Of a stretch of DNA of 64,000 bases, positions 47,011 to 60,894 are shown in pieces. This DNA comes from Utricularia gibba. Lineage: Eukaryota; Streptophyta; Magnoliopsida; Lamiales; Lentibulariaceae. How positions within the stretch are numbered: position 1 is the first letter of the stretch; each line of letters starts with the position of its first letter. The stretch is taken from NCBI GenBank assembly GCA_002189035.1, contig NEEC01000002.1, positions 4,239,001-4,303,000 on the forward strand, in the 5' to 3' direction. The notes under the pieces were generated by a model. It had not been told where the DNA came from. It did not search any database and saw nothing but the letters and a program-made list of their open reading frames with translations. The position numbers and the translations under genes are program-made.

Positions 47011-47633
47011 AGGTATTCATGTGATCAACTATACTCAATATTTAAGTAGTTTATTATAAAAAAAGAGACCCTCTTTTATAGAATAGAGTCAATTGGATAA
47101 GGTGCAATTGATTTCATAATTTTAGGAAACTTGATCAAGTACACCATTACCTAGTCTTATGCAAAACTAGGAATTCAGTTACAACCATCAAAGGCTAAGC
47201 CAAGTCTTTGATTTAGTAGTTCTCTTAATTTCCTATTCCAATAATTAGATTATTGTAATTATTACAACACAACATGAATCATATGATCTCTTTGTTCTTG
47301 ATAAATTCTTTGAATGCATGAAATTTTATTTTGATATGTAATAGATTATTCTTTTTATTGAAATAGCTGTATTATTATCAATTAATGATTTGATTACATC
47401 CTTTCGTCAAAAACCCAATCCTCAAGAACCTATCTCAACCAGATATAGAACTTAGTTGCTCATGCAATTGATATGTATTCGACATTCAAAATAGATTGGG
47501 CAATCACCAATTGTTAAGTTAAATGTACTATGTGATGTGCTTTTAGCATCTTGCTTGAATAGCATTTCAATTTTACTTCCTTGATATCAATTGAATGAGG
47601 GTAATAGAATTCAAAATTTGTTGTTCTCTTTAT
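47011..47633. repeat. Continuation of the dispersed repeat cut by Harbinger
   Basis: GTGATCAACTATACTCAATA, AAAAAAAGAGACCCTCTTTT and following words correspond to 5975-6100. Beyond about 47160 similarity fades and I see no feature. Confidence 0.4.
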
Positions 47634-50600
47634 TGTTGGGTTTCTCGTAGACATCGTATGTCTCAAAAGCAGTGGAATTTTAAAATTTTGAGAAACTCCC
47701 AACGCAGATCTTGGAATACGGTATACATCAGACTAAGGGATGCTAAAATACCTTTTAGATGACTCCGTTGTTCACCAACCGCCAATAGGAGACGGCCTCT
47801 ATGATATCCACACGTGGAGCACTCCGTCGATAACCTTCTCAAGGCTCTTGAATGCTGGTCGAATTCCTCAGGTGCTAGTAGAGAAAAACGCTCCCTTGTG
47901 GATTAATAGAGCATGAAGACCCTTGGAGCAGATCTCAAGATCTAAATCTTTTTGATAGATATATGGTAACATATCAAATCATATCTCCGTAAAGATCTTA
48001 TCTTATGGAGATATGTATATGTTCCAAATCTTATCTATATATGATCTTTTATTTTGAGTTTAATCAATATTAATCTCAAAATAACTTTCAATTTAATTTA
48101 TCCACTTTACCAATTACATTTCATGTAATTGTTTCATTCTATTTTATATCGTTGAGTGACTCCACTATTGTGTGCGACCCTATAGGCTTCTTCAATCAAG
48201 GCCGTAATAATGGATTTATTAATTAACTCTTAATTAATCAAATCCATCATTATCGATCATGAGTGATGTCTAGCAATCTATCATGATCCCCAAGATGTAA
48301 GAATAATCAGGTGAACTGATTGAGCCTTTCCATGACCAGCCACCATGCAATGAACAGCTTTCATCATACTTATATCTCATTCGATACTTCAAGTCGTCAT
48401 GATCAGACTGGAAACTTGCATCAGCATATCCTTCCACTTGGAAACCTTTACCACCGTATATCAAGAACATGTCTTTAGTCCTTCTCAAGTACTTAAGAAT
48501 GCTCTTGATTGCGGTCCAATGATCCATTCCAGGGTTCGACTGATATCTGCTTGTAACACTTAAAGCATATGACACATCTGGTCTAGTACACAGCATGGCG
48601 TACATTATCGACCCAATAGAAGAAGCATATGAGATTCGAGCCATCTGATCCCTTTCTTCTTCTGTCTTGGGGCACATCACTTTTGAAAGTGCCTTATGTG
48701 TCATGGGCGTTAAACCTCTCTTGGAATCAGCCATGTTAAACCTCTTTAACACTTTATCGATGTAGGTCGATTGTGATAGTCCAATCAGTCTCTTTGAGCT
48801 ATCTCTATAGATCTTTATGCCCAATATATAAGCCGCATCTCCAAGATCTTTCATTGAAAAGCTCTTGGATAACCAAATTTTTACTGATTGCATTGTTGCA
48901 ACATCATTTCCCATTACTAATATGTCATCCACATACAGTATGAGAAATACGATTGCCAAGCCATCTACCTTCTTGTATACACAAGGTTCATCTTCATTTT
49001 GAGAGAAACCAAACTCTTTGATTATCTCATCAAATTTGTTCCAACTTCTTGAAGCTTGCTTTAGCCCATAGATGGATTTGTTCAGTTTACACACTTTACT
49101 AGGATCTTGTGTGAAACCTTCAGGTTGTGTCATGTACACTTCCTCAGCCAAATTTCCATTTAGGAAGGCTGTTTTCACATCCATCTGTCATATCTCATAA
49201 TCAACACCTTGTTTTTTATGATACCCTTTTGCCACAAGTCGTGCCTTATAGGTAGATATATTTCCATCCATGTCAGTTTTCCTTTTGAATACCCATTTGC
49301 ATCCAATAGGATTTACTCCTCTGGAGCATTGACCAATGTCCAAACATTGTTCTCATACATGGAATCCATTTCTGCCCTCATGGCAACAAGCCATTTACTT
49401 GACTCAGCACTATTGATTGCTTCGTCATAAGTCCGAGGTTCCTCATCTAATATGAGGTCTCCCATGCCTTCGGCATCAACAATGAAACCGTATCTCACAA
49501 TAGGGTTACGTTGTTGGACTGATCTTCTGGCAGAAAACGTGCTTGGTACATTTGGCAAGTCAGATTGCTCAGGTTGATTGCTCACTGGTACATTACCAGC
49601 TTCTGGGACACAATTTCGAGATGGTGAGCCTAGATTACCTTTTGAGTCACCCACTAGCATCTCTATAGGTGTCACTGGCTCGTTCTCAAACATCTCCTCA
49701 AGTTCAAAACGACTCCATTTGCTTCTTTGAGGAGAAACTCTTTCTCCAAAAAGACAACATTCCTCGAGATGAAAACCTTTCCCTCTTGAAGATTATAGAA
49801 GTAGTATCCCATGGTTTCTTGTGGATATCCCAGAAAGAGACACTTGTCAGATTTGTTCTCCAACTTATCTGACTTCAACCTTCTTACATAAGTAGGGCAT
49901 CCCCAAGCTTTGAGGTAGGAGAAACTCGGTTTTCTACCAGTCCAAATCTCATAAGGAGTGGTATCAACCAATTTCGATGGGGCTTTGTTCAAAACATGAG
50001 CCGCTACCTCTAAAGCATATCCCCACATGGACTTTGGTAGTTCTGCAAAACTCATCATGGATCGAACCATGTCAAGCAAAGTTCGATTTCTCCTCTCAGA
50101 AACACCATTGTGCTCAGATGTATCAGGAGGAGTTCTTTATGAGACAATACCATTGTCCTTCAGATGATTCTTGAATTCATTACTCAAGTATTCCCCACCA
50201 CGATCTGATCAAAGTTTCTTGATGGAACGCTCAAGCTGGTTCTCGACCTCCATCCGAAACTCTTTGAACTTTTCAAAGGCTTCAAATTTTCGTTTCATCA
50301 AGTAGATGCGTCCATATCTTGAATGGTCATCTGTAAAAGTGATGAAATACGAGAAACCCCTCTAGCAGTGATGCTCATTGGACCATATACATCAGAATGT
50401 ATTAAATCCAATAAGTTTTCAGCTCTTGCTCCTTTTCCTAGAAAAGGTTGCTTTGTCATTTTTCCCAATAAACAAGATTCACATGTTTCATAAGATTCAA
50501 AATCTTCTGAGTCCAAATATCCCAATCGATATAAGTACTCAACACGCTTCTTGTTTATATGGCCTAAACGACAATGCCAGAGGTAAGAATTCAAGATGTT

Positions 50601-51830
50601 GTCAATCCTTGGCCTTTTTATGCACATGTTAATCTGTTCTGAATCATGCTGATCCAAAATATATATTTCGTTTACTATTGTAGCAGTACCATAATGCACA
50701 CTCCCTCTTTGTATGGAACAACAATTGTTCTTTATATAAAACTCGAAACCAATCTTGTCCAAACAAGAAATAGAGACGATGTTCTTAGACAATGAGGGAA
50801 CACAATAAACAGAATCTAATTCAAGAGATAATCCAGAAGGTAGGGCGATGTGGCAAGTCCCAACTGCCATGGCAGCAACTCGTGCACCATTCCCAACTCT
50901 TAGGTCAACATCGCCTTTCTTCAAGATTCTACTACTCATTAGGTCCTGCATGTTAGTGCAAATGTGAGCACCACAACCAGAATCTAACACCCAAGAACCA
51001 TTCTTGATAGTAGTATTAATCTCAATCATGTGTATACCTAAAGCTGAATTCTCATTCTACTTCTTGCCCTTGATTGACTCTAGATAGGCTTTGCAGTTTC
51101 TCTTCCAATGACCAGATTTCCCACAATGAAAGCATTCACCCTTAGCCGGTTTTTCAATAGGTTTCTTCTTCTTGATCTCACTTTTAGCTTTGAGTTTCTT
51201 GTCTTGACTCTTCTTCTTGGAAACCTTTTTCCTTGAAGAGACAAGCATGACATTCTTATGTTCCTTTGTGATAGTTGTCTCAACAGACTTGAGTAACTGA
51301 ATCAATTCAGGAACAGTTTGATCCATCTTGTTCATCTGATAGTTCATCACAAACTATGAGTAGCTATCAGGTAGTGAGGTAAGGATTAAGTCAATACTCA
51401 AGTCCTTATCCAACACAAAACTAAGAGTGGACAACTTCTCAATGTAACTCAACATCAATGTCGCATGATCAACAGCAGAACTTCCTTCTGCCAAGCGACA
51501 ATTGAACAACAGGTTTGATGTCTTGAACCTTTCAAGTCGTGAGTGCTCACCAAACAGATCATTGAGGTGTGTTATCATCTGTTGGCAAGTCATCGCCTCA
51601 TGCTTTTCGAGATATGCTCCCACTATGTTTTTCGAGATGGCAGCCCCTTACTGACAAAACGAGAAAATCAGATTTTCTTAGTGGGATAGTGTCCCATTTC
51701 ATTCATCTCCACCTTGACTGTAGCCAACAAGTTTTAATGAATGAAACAGGTAGTCATCTCATGCCAATTGTATCTCTCATACAATCACTGCATCATTGAG
51801 TCATCAACTCTTGATGTAAAAACTATTTAC
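47634..51830 (-). mobile_element. Copia retrotransposon, internal region plus probable 3' LTR
   Basis: Minus-strand gag-pol in Copia order. Gag: MTCQQMITHLNDLFGEHSRL (51354-51623) and the CCHC knuckle CFHCGKSGHWKRNC (51057-51350). Protease/pre-integrase: GSWVLDSGCGAHICTNMQDL, LWHCRLGHINKKRV. Integrase end: [48 protein letters not shown] (catalytic YVDD), and RNase H start YADASFQSD. The lower end at 47634 starts TGTTGGGTTTCTCG, a typical Copia LTR terminus; 47634 to about 48240 is likely the 3' LTR. I found no matching 5' LTR. Lesions: TAG in gag after LPDSYS, TGA in place of Trp in YEIWQMDV, an internal deletion near 49190, and a truncated RNase H. Confidence 0.85.
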
Positions 51831-53290
51831 CTCAACCTTTCCTCCAATTTTACCAACCTTGGCTTTAGTCAACAAGTTGATAAAATCAGTTAAGCCAACC
51901 CACCGTGAATCTAATTCCATAATTCGAACATGTCATGTGTAGTGGAGAGCTTGACGGTAGTCAACAACTCTATGCACTAAAAATGACTCTCGTTCTCCTT
52001 ATGTTAGTGGAAGGAATAAGCTTAATTATTTAGAAGGGGATTTTTCCATATGCAACTCTTGCATTATGGATATCAATATCGTATCAAATAGGCATCTTGA
52101 CAACCCTTGCCCTTTCGTTCATAACGCATCATATCCCTGGATTTTCACACATAAAGCTCGAAAATCCTAATTGACCCTAGATGTCTTGGTCACAAATAAA
52201 TTATCAAACATCATATGCATCGATAATTCACCAATGTGATCAACATGATCAAAATTCGTGCAAAGGCTATCATGCCCCACGACTACACACATATAAAGCA
52301 TCATCATGCTGTGCATATACACGTAAGATATGATTCTCGAAAGCATCAATCATGAATCAAATTTCGTGCATCCTAAGGCAGCAAAACAATCCAAAATAAT
52401 CAGATTTATGGAAAATAATTAAGGTTTGTTTAATGATGAGGATTCTAAAGTAGAACACTCTACAATGGAGCAGCTGCTCTAAATCTTAAGAAATTGGCTT
52501 TACGCTTATTCTCATTTTTTATTTCATAAGATTTCTTCATCATCATGTTGTGAAAGGAATTCGAATACTTATACATTCAGCGAAGAAGAATAAATTAACT
52601 CCTAAACGTGTAGAAAACTTGGCTGCTGTTTATTCAAACCTTCGATTACCTTCTAGAAAATATAGGATTTTTTGTCAATGAAATTTAAGAATATTTAATT
52701 GATATTGAGTTGATTCAAATGATTAAACTTTTTTAGATTATGGTGAATTTTAAAATTCAATTATGAAAAATAATAATGATGTGAAGGAATAGCAAAAATA
52801 AGAGTATTGAAAGAAATTGAAAAAGAAATGACAGATCACCTGATAGATGATTATTGATAAATAGTGATCTATTTATACATATTTTGAAAATATATTTTTA
52901 AATTCACGTATTAAATTCTTTAACTTCTTTTGTAATCATCTATAACTTAATAGTAATTTTATTAATAGGTTCGCTTCTTAATTTCGAATCACCCCAATAA
53001 CGAACGAACGAACGTACATGCATGCGTATGTATTTACTAGGGGGCCAAACTGCTGCACCGGAAAACCTTCTGACGAGATACGGGAAAAGAGAAGACATTA
53101 GATTCCACTGACAGTCGTGATGGCTGCTTTTCTTTGGATGGTTGGTTACTGGAGAGAGAAACCGCAAGTTCCATTTCGAAAGGCCGACAACAAATCACGT
53201 TATCCTCCTAAGCGGGCATCGGCAGTATGAATCAATCAGCCTGCCTGCGTGGTTGAGGGACAAAAGGAGTTGCGTTTGCAGGGCCAGGGC
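51831..53290. other. Intergenic sequence between Copia and DGAT1
   Basis: 51831-52400 might still be Copia leader but no LTR copy is found there. 52400-52930 is AT-rich. Near 53000 there is GAAC repeated three times followed by CATGCATGCG. The last 250 bp hold the 3' end of DGAT1. Confidence 0.4.
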
Positions 53291-56200
53291 CTAGCTTGCA
53301 GTAGCTTTTCGATTCATCAGATCATGGTAGTACAGCAACACACACATTGGTTGGCCAACGATACAGAAGGAGCACCAGAACATCATGTTCCCCACCTGGA
53401 AAAACAGTGACATGTCATCATGCCTTTCACACGCCTTATTAGGAGGAGGAAAAATGCCCAAGTTGCATCCCGAGCTTCAAAAACTCCCTTAGTAGCCCAA
53501 ACCCATAAAGAAATAAAACTAGTAGCTACTGAAACAGGAAAAAAAGGTGTGGATGGAAATGATTCTAGACAAAGAGGAATCACCAACCATTGAGCTCTGG
53601 AACTTGGTCTGCAAGTACTTGGTCACAATAACTAAAGGGACCTGCAGGAGGGAAAAAAACGGAAAAGAAAATTCGTGAACATGTTTTTGAAAGCCTCTGA
53701 TAATGCACGAGGCCAGTTTATTTGATGGCGCATGATATTGAAAGGCAATACCTGAAACATAATACCAATAAATGCCCAAAACTTGAATATGTGGCAGGGT
53801 ACACCGACACATATCTATGGAAAAAATCATGGAAATGATACGAAGATTCAGTAGGACCGACGTTGCATCAAGAGAAGGTAAGGCTGTACCTCATGGAAAA
53901 CAGCAGATATGATGAAAGCAATTATAACAGCAATGATCTGAAACAGACACTATGAGATTTCGAAAACCATAAATGAAAGTACAGGTAAATGTTAATAAAG
54001 TATTATCCATGCTACATTCAAGTTCTTAATTCAAGATGCCCAATTATTTGGGCATCTTGCTGCAACTGGTTAAATCTTCCAGTTTTGGCAGATTATGTAA
54101 TGGTGTCATAACAGTAGGGTTATGGCGAAAACATACCTTAGGGATGCCATTACGCAAACATGGAAAGTATATGTGCCGAACCATCCATTTATGTACAGGC
54201 TGAAAGAATAAAATGTTAAGAGGATAATACACCAATAAAGCTATTGAAGCAGGTAAAAGAAGTTTGTAAGAGAAGAAGAAATGAAATGAAAATTGTCTAT
54301 TTCCCTGCAAGTTAGACACAAGTATTTTGGCACAGACATTCATTCAGTCATTGAATATGCGCTCATTACCCAAGCAACTATCAACAAAAATGCTAAAGGA
54401 ATACGGGTACCCCTTGCTCTTTTACACAAAAGGTGTTCATACAGATGCACATATACGTACGGAAAAAGGGAGCGAGGATACTCACTACATTCCACATCCT
54501 CCAATACTGAGAGAGCAGCGATAGATTTCCAATCAACAGACATGTGTAGAGAGAAAGTTGAGAAGCCATGAAATAAATAAAAAAAAAAAGGTTTAGGAAG
54601 TAACACTGTAACCTAAAACATTATACCTCTTCAACTGTCCTGGCATTCCACCAATCTTTGTAGAATTCACGATCACCAAATCTTACAAGTTCTGCAATTA
54701 TGTTTAGCCTATATTGCAACAATGCATGAATTAATCACAGATCCCTTAGCATGAATGATTACTTAAATGAAAGGTGAGCATACCAAAGATGGAAAAAACA
54801 ATAAAACATGCAGAGCCAGACATAGAGATTCGGAATAGAGAGTTTCAGGACCCTCTCAATGGCATATAGAAGATCTCCCTTTAGTGGGTGTTGAGAATTT
54901 CGCACAATAGGATTTATATACTGCACGAAAATAATAAAAAGGCTCAAGTTCATGTAATGAAAGCCAACAGGAATTAGGAAGGAAATAACCTGTTCTATGA
55001 TAAACCCCATTAACCCTGTAAAAATAATGAGCTTAATCATTTGGCGTGCCACCCAACCCTTCCTGATGCATGGTGTGCGAGGATAATTTGGCTAGAGAAG
55101 ACAAATGATTATCAGATCAAGTTAAAAAACTTTCTTTTCGCCTCCACAAATCACCAACCCTAGCCATAAGTATAACACCTATACCTGATAGCACAGCGTA
55201 GGTGCGACCATGAAGTAGACCATACTCCTAAAGCTAACATCATATGAATAGTTCATGTTCCAGTACCTAGAGAGTTCTTCCTTCTGGAAAAAAAAGGAGC
55301 ATATTGAAAATGTGACCACGATTTATTTATCAGCAAGATAACACAATCATAGTTGATTATGAATACAAGTAATGAACTATTCAAAAAATTATCCATGTCT
55401 CTGATCTATTACAGCTACCATCCTGAGCAGGTACATCTTCTCAAAATTGAATCTAGAATGATAGCAGTGGTTATTACCTTCTCATGTGACTTTTCGAGGA
55501 TCCTCAAATCATAATTTGTATGGGCATAAGATACCAATTTCAACCACCAAATGGAAGCACAAAGCATTAAGGTAACACCTGATAAGACAGCTGAATCGCA
55601 CCTGCTCATTTAGATCAAGCGAATCTTTTCATTTTCACAGCTAAGTAAATAGTATGCAGAACTAAAATTCAATAAAGGTATAACAGACGCAGATGTGGTG
55701 GTACAAATTTCGTATATATTCTCCTTGTTTGAAAACAAAATCCAAAACTGAATATAAGAGTGCTCATAGATTAAAGAAGAAGATTTCAGAAAAAGAAAAC
55801 GAAAAAAAATGCAGTAATAGCTTAGACAGCAATTAAATTGCGACTTCAAGGCCTACCAAAGAATGATGATTATCGGGTATAGTATCCCTGTTGTTGTAAT
55901 CATAATGTGAAGAAGGACCGCACCCTGGTCAACATAAAATGGCATTCAAAGTATATACACGGAAGAAATTGAATAGTACTACACCATCTGTCACATATCA
56001 TATTTAAATCATAAAGGAATCAGATAGTGGTAAACGCTCTCCTGATATTTCCTACCGCTAAAAGGCTTTCAATTAAACAACATTGTATTTATGATATTCA
56101 ACTATTAAATCACTAATTTACATATGAATGAACAGAGAGCCAATATTTTGTCTAATGCATGCAAGCTAAAGACAAGCATTAGCGAATTCTCACCCATTCA

Positions 56201-57176
56201 GGAATCCAATTTTTCTGAACCACCTTCTCGACAAGAAATGCAGCCAAAGGAAAAATTGGGAGACTTATACTGCAATGGATAACCCGAAAGACTTCAGCGC
56301 CCAGTTCAGTTAAAAGGCGAACAAAAGAACTTTTACAATATATTTACCAACACATAAAAAGAGGCCAATCCCTCAGTGATTTTGAGCTAAACCAAAACCC
56401 TGATCTGATCAACCAGCCATACTGCATGCCAGAGACAGGAGATAAAAGTTTACTAAAAAAAGGCAATCATATGTAGTCATGAATTTGAACCAAAAACACC
56501 GTGTCGAACACAGCATGGTATTATTTGAATAAGAGTCACCTTCATCAAATTCTCAATTATAAGTCTGCTGTTTACTGCCACAAGCACAACAATACAGAGA
56601 TTGAAGAGGCCAGCATGACTCTGCGATAGGAAAAAGAGTATTTATGAACTCCAAATTCCGACCACAATCATTCAGCAACGGTTGATTTGTATAATATGGC
56701 ATAAGATACCCGACTCTGAGTACCCGTCTCTTAACAAACAAAATGAACGGCAAGGAGAACTTCGGATACACCTAAAGAATTGCATGGAAGGCAATAACGA
56801 CCTGTTTGAATATAGCGTCTGAGCTAAGGCAGCTCTCCTTATTCCTACGATGGGCAGGCGCCGAGGGTCTGTACGCGATAGCGACAGAGGATGCATCCAG
56901 TCTTGTATCCTCCGGTGTTTTCCTATTCTCTTTGATTGTCGCGTTATCTCGACAATCCACTCCAGTAGTCGCCGAGGGAGCATCAATTTTGCTTCGATCC
57001 TCTCTAGTCAAATCAGCTTCTCTGTGATTACACCCGAATTCATTGCCGGCGCTGTCACTGGAATCAGAGTCAAACTGAGTGTCAACGGCGAGCGGACTAC
57101 GCCTCCTACGAAGCGTCTTGTGAGTTTCCGCGGCGGTGGAGGAGGAGGAGGTGTCAAGCGTGAACGATGTGTCCAT
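53291..57176 (-). CDS. DGAT1: DGAT1, acyl-CoA:diacylglycerol acyltransferase
   Basis: MBOAT-family ER membrane enzyme making triacylglycerol from diacylglycerol and acyl-CoA. Sixteen exons: 57176-56802, 56620-56540, 56421-56348, 56269-56194, 55924-55857, 55601-55478, 55283-55185, 55091-54990, 54920-54784, 54708-54627, 54506-54489, 54199-54137, 53937-53890, 53814-53752, 53641-53584 and 53395-53291; about 523 residues (Arabidopsis 520). The polar N-terminus (1-125, RRRRSPLAV) is followed by [82 protein letters not shown], the SAVFHE active-site His, and [15 protein letters not shown]. Oddities: an 18-nt exon 11 (Y-W-R-M-W-N) lacks the usual following Met; ILRCDS reads ILWCDS; the exon 15/16 joint has one base too many (C4 at 53390-53393). 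Confidence 0.93.
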
Positions 57177-58295
57177 AATCGCAAGGTAGAGAGGTTAGAG
57201 GATGAAAAGACGAGGAGCTAACATTCAGGCGGTAAACAGAGAATCGATTCAGATGGCTGCCTAAATGGGAAGAAAAGATTCGGTAGCATCGAATGACAGA
57301 GAGCCGGACGGAGACGTGAATGCGTACGTGTAGCCCGGCCATTTTATAAACAAAGCTGCTGCATTGCCTTCTCAATAAAAGGTCACTGTTTATCAGCAAT
57401 CCAAAAATATTATCCCAACAGGTAACAACCCATTCATCTAAATTTTGAATAAAAGCATCCACTATTTATTCTTTTAGCTTCAAGCGATGTTATATTATTG
57501 GTGTCGTTGTTTACAATATACAAGACTAATAATTATGTTTCCCGTTGTACTTATGTTGGTCTAAGCACAGGACCGATCTTGCCTTTTAAGGGAAAATTGA
57601 CAATATAAAACTATTTCATTGGTAAATACTTGAGTTTGTAAATATATTTGTGATATACTTTAACTCATATATACATATTGTTAAAAATTAATTAATTTAA
57701 TTTATAATGTATATCACTTCTCATTTTAAAAATTATTAAAAATATGTAGATTATGAAAAAATAAAAAATAAGCATACCATTTTATTTTTATTTAAACACA
57801 ATAATAGTATTATTAGAATTTGAAATATTACTAATTTTGTTATAAATATTTGATCTAATAATTTAAAAATACATATCATTTCAAAATACTGTTAATTTAT
57901 ATTATAAATATTTGAAAATTCTATTTTTAAAAAAATATATATTGTATTCAAACATATGTAACTTCATTGTAATAGTTGAAAATAAACTCTAATGAAAATT
58001 TTAAGTTCATAGCATATAATATTATTTAAAATTAAAAAAACTTATATCTAAAAATATTAAATGAAATTTAAATTTATTTTATTTTTGAATTTAGGTATTT
58101 TCAAAAGTTATAAATATAAGCATAGGTAAATCTTAATCATGATACTATACTCATGCATTTTGCTAATGAAATAGGTTTAACATAGGTACATTGCCAATTT
58201 ATCCTACACTTTAATCTAGGGGAATAAAAATTAAAATTATATATTATAAAATATAAAGAATAAATTTAAAATACTTATATTTTATAAATTCATTT
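57177..58295. other. DGAT1 5' flank and AT-rich intergenic DNA
   Basis: 57177 to about 57370 is likely the DGAT1 5' UTR and proximal promoter, mixed in composition. Beyond 57480 the sequence is AT-rich with no recognisable gene. Confidence 0.4.
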
Positions 58296-58299
58296 TTAA

Positions 58300-59335
58300 T
58301 TTCTTTATAATCTTGAAGCCTTCAACAATATCATCATAATTATATTTCTCTATAGTTTCAATTTCAAAATAAATCAATAAATTATCTATTGTAAAACTAT
58401 CTCTCTTTTTACTATATAATTTTATCTTTATAATCTTCAAATATGAAAATGCATGTTTAGCACTAGGATTAGAATTTTGAAGAATTATAAGAAGTATAGA
58501 AGTCTATCAATAATAGTAAATCATATTTTTATCACTTTCTATTATGTGTTGACTTAATTTAGTTAATGTACCTATCTTACTCATTTCTGAATCATGAGAA
58601 ATGTCTACAATAAAATATCTTAACTAATCTTCCAATGCAAAAATCTGTTGACTAGTGAAATATTATGGATAACATTTTATATCACTCGATATATTTCAAT
58701 TGGATGAAATGATTTGAAACAATTCAATTAATTTAGTTATAAAGACTAATAGATTCATAACTTTTTCATTAAATCTGAAATTCAATTCATGCAGCTGTAT
58801 AGCAATTGTAACTATAAATGTATCAACTTGATAATAACTTTCATTTATTAAATAATAGTGTTGGTAGCATGCATGCCCTTACATAAAATATAGATGTCAT
58901 CCATTTTTAGAAAAAGAAAATCATAGTTCTCACAAAATACTAAAACCTTATTACAAAATCATTCCAACCATCTTCTCTCATTTTCTGAAAAATATGTTTT
59001 GTAAATCCCATCAAATATCTTCTGGACAAGAGAAGAGCAATGATCATCACCCTCTATTTCCCTGATGAAAAATGAGCATGTGGCATCTACTAGGAGAATG
59101 CCTTATGTAATTAATTTAGCCACATCACTAGTCGGTTCCTAGATAACTTGTAAGTGAAAAATTTAATTTCCTTGGTAGTATTGAGTAAGAGTCGTTAAAG
59201 CCTAGCAAATACTGATCTTTGTTGCTTTTGAGGGCCTTTGCAATGTAGTCCTCAACAATATGCACCATAGGAGGCTCATCATGAGTCAAATTTAATGTTT
59301 AATTATCCTATATCAGCATTTATCAAGAACAAATC
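58300..59335 (-). mobile_element. hAT transposase remnant (ZMYM1-like)
   Basis: On the minus strand: MREDGWNDFV near 58990, then a KMDD word near 58900, and at the far end SAKHAFSYLKIIKIKLYSKK, FEIETIEKYNYDDIVEGFK at 58300-58480. These match in order the late part of plant zinc finger MYM-type/TTF hAT transposases (DDGW, SAERSFSKLKLIK, LDYDDIIDDFA). Stops and frame changes are frequent. Ends not defined. Confidence 0.55.
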
Positions 59336-59338
59336 CCT

Positions 59339-60580
59339 TGTTACGTGTCGTTACCTCAACAAATTTTCATTTTGAAAACGAAAAATACAAATGTACATAG
59401 AGTGTCGATCTGAAGGCATTGAGTTTTGTGAAAAGTGTCTTATACTAAACTTTACAAATTGTCACGGGTTTAGTTTGTAAAAAGGGGGTTTGAAATACAG
59501 AAACAAAAAATACAATGCAAATAATGAACCTTGACTAAGGAAAGCAGTTTGTTGAAAAGAAAATCCATTTCTTCATTTTGTCTATCCTCACCTCAACTTT
59601 CACTAATTCCTTTTGAATAACTAGTTATAGGAGACATATGAATAGCCTCATGTAATTCCCCTTTGGACGATTGAGAAGATAAGAGGATTACCGTCGATTG
59701 CTCTCAAAACTGAATTCTACATATGTGCCTAGCTATTGCCAATGATCAATGACGGGTACGAGGTCACTATTGGTCCACTATTGCGGTATCCGAGTCACAA
59801 ATAATTTTTTATCTCCCTCAAACTAATAGGGTTGGAGATAGTGTTCTTCATCTTGTTCTTCATCAAAATCCACAAGAAGTGATCTCTTACTAATAGATCT
59901 TGAGTAGGTGATGTTACAAAAAAACTGTAACATGACATGTGGAGATATGCAAAATTCGGAAGAAATTAAGTAAAGAATCGAGATTTATGCTTAAGATGTG
60001 GAATGAAACTTTATCTATTCCTACAAACTGAATAGGTTTAGCTAGGAATAATCATGAAAAACAAAAAACCAAAGTGTTCTTCCTCCCTTTGGTGGAGAGG
60101 AAAGAACAAGTTCAAGTGCCAAAAGTAAAGTGTGAGAAAAGTTCAATCCAAATTATTTCAAATTTCAATTAATTCACTCTCATATACATTAACTTCCTCA
60201 ACTCTCTTTCCATCATTCTTTCTGTCTTGTGTGTGCAACCAACTTTCCCATGCACCCAAGTAAGCACTCAATCATTCTTGCAGACTTTGACATGTCGTAA
60301 GTCAGTCTTCCACCCAATTGCTCCAAGTCATATGCAAGTCACAAAATGTCAGTATCTAATCTCCTGCAAGTCTCTTGCAACATTTCAAGCCTGCCTTTTG
60401 GTACTTTGGGTGAAAGTATATGAAAAAGACAACAAAAATATATACAAATAACAAAATAGAATTTTTGTAATAAAATAAAATACTTATAAATGTAACTCCT
60501 AATTTGAGTGATTTAATACCTAATTAACATGTAATAATATATAATAAATAAGTAGAAAATGATATTTAACATCCCTCATA
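59339..60580 (-). repeat. Solo LTR relative, copy C
   Basis: The ends match copies A and B (GTTACGTGTCGTTACCTCAA at 59340; GAAAATGATATTTAACATCC at 60555), as does the block with ATTGCCAATGATC and ACGAGGTCACTA at 59735-59775. The middle differs from B, so this is a diverged subfamily. Confidence 0.5.
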
Positions 60581-60894
60581 TATTTCCAACCCTAAATAGA
60601 GAAAATAAGCAATCATGCAATCAAATAGTATTCATCTTGGAGATGTATATATGTTGGGACAACTAAAACCATTGTCCTTATAATGAATTTCCTAAAATTT
60701 GGACTTTTCCTATTCCATGATTGAGTAATATCATCCCATATGATCGAAATGGATATTTCATATATGTTCTCTCACTTAAGACATTGCATTGCAATAGTAA
60801 AATGATGAAGCTCCCAAAATTGGTTTAATTAACTAGCGACATCCAACAAAAGGAAGATGGCAATTATTCCAAATGCGTAATTGTTCATTGAGTT

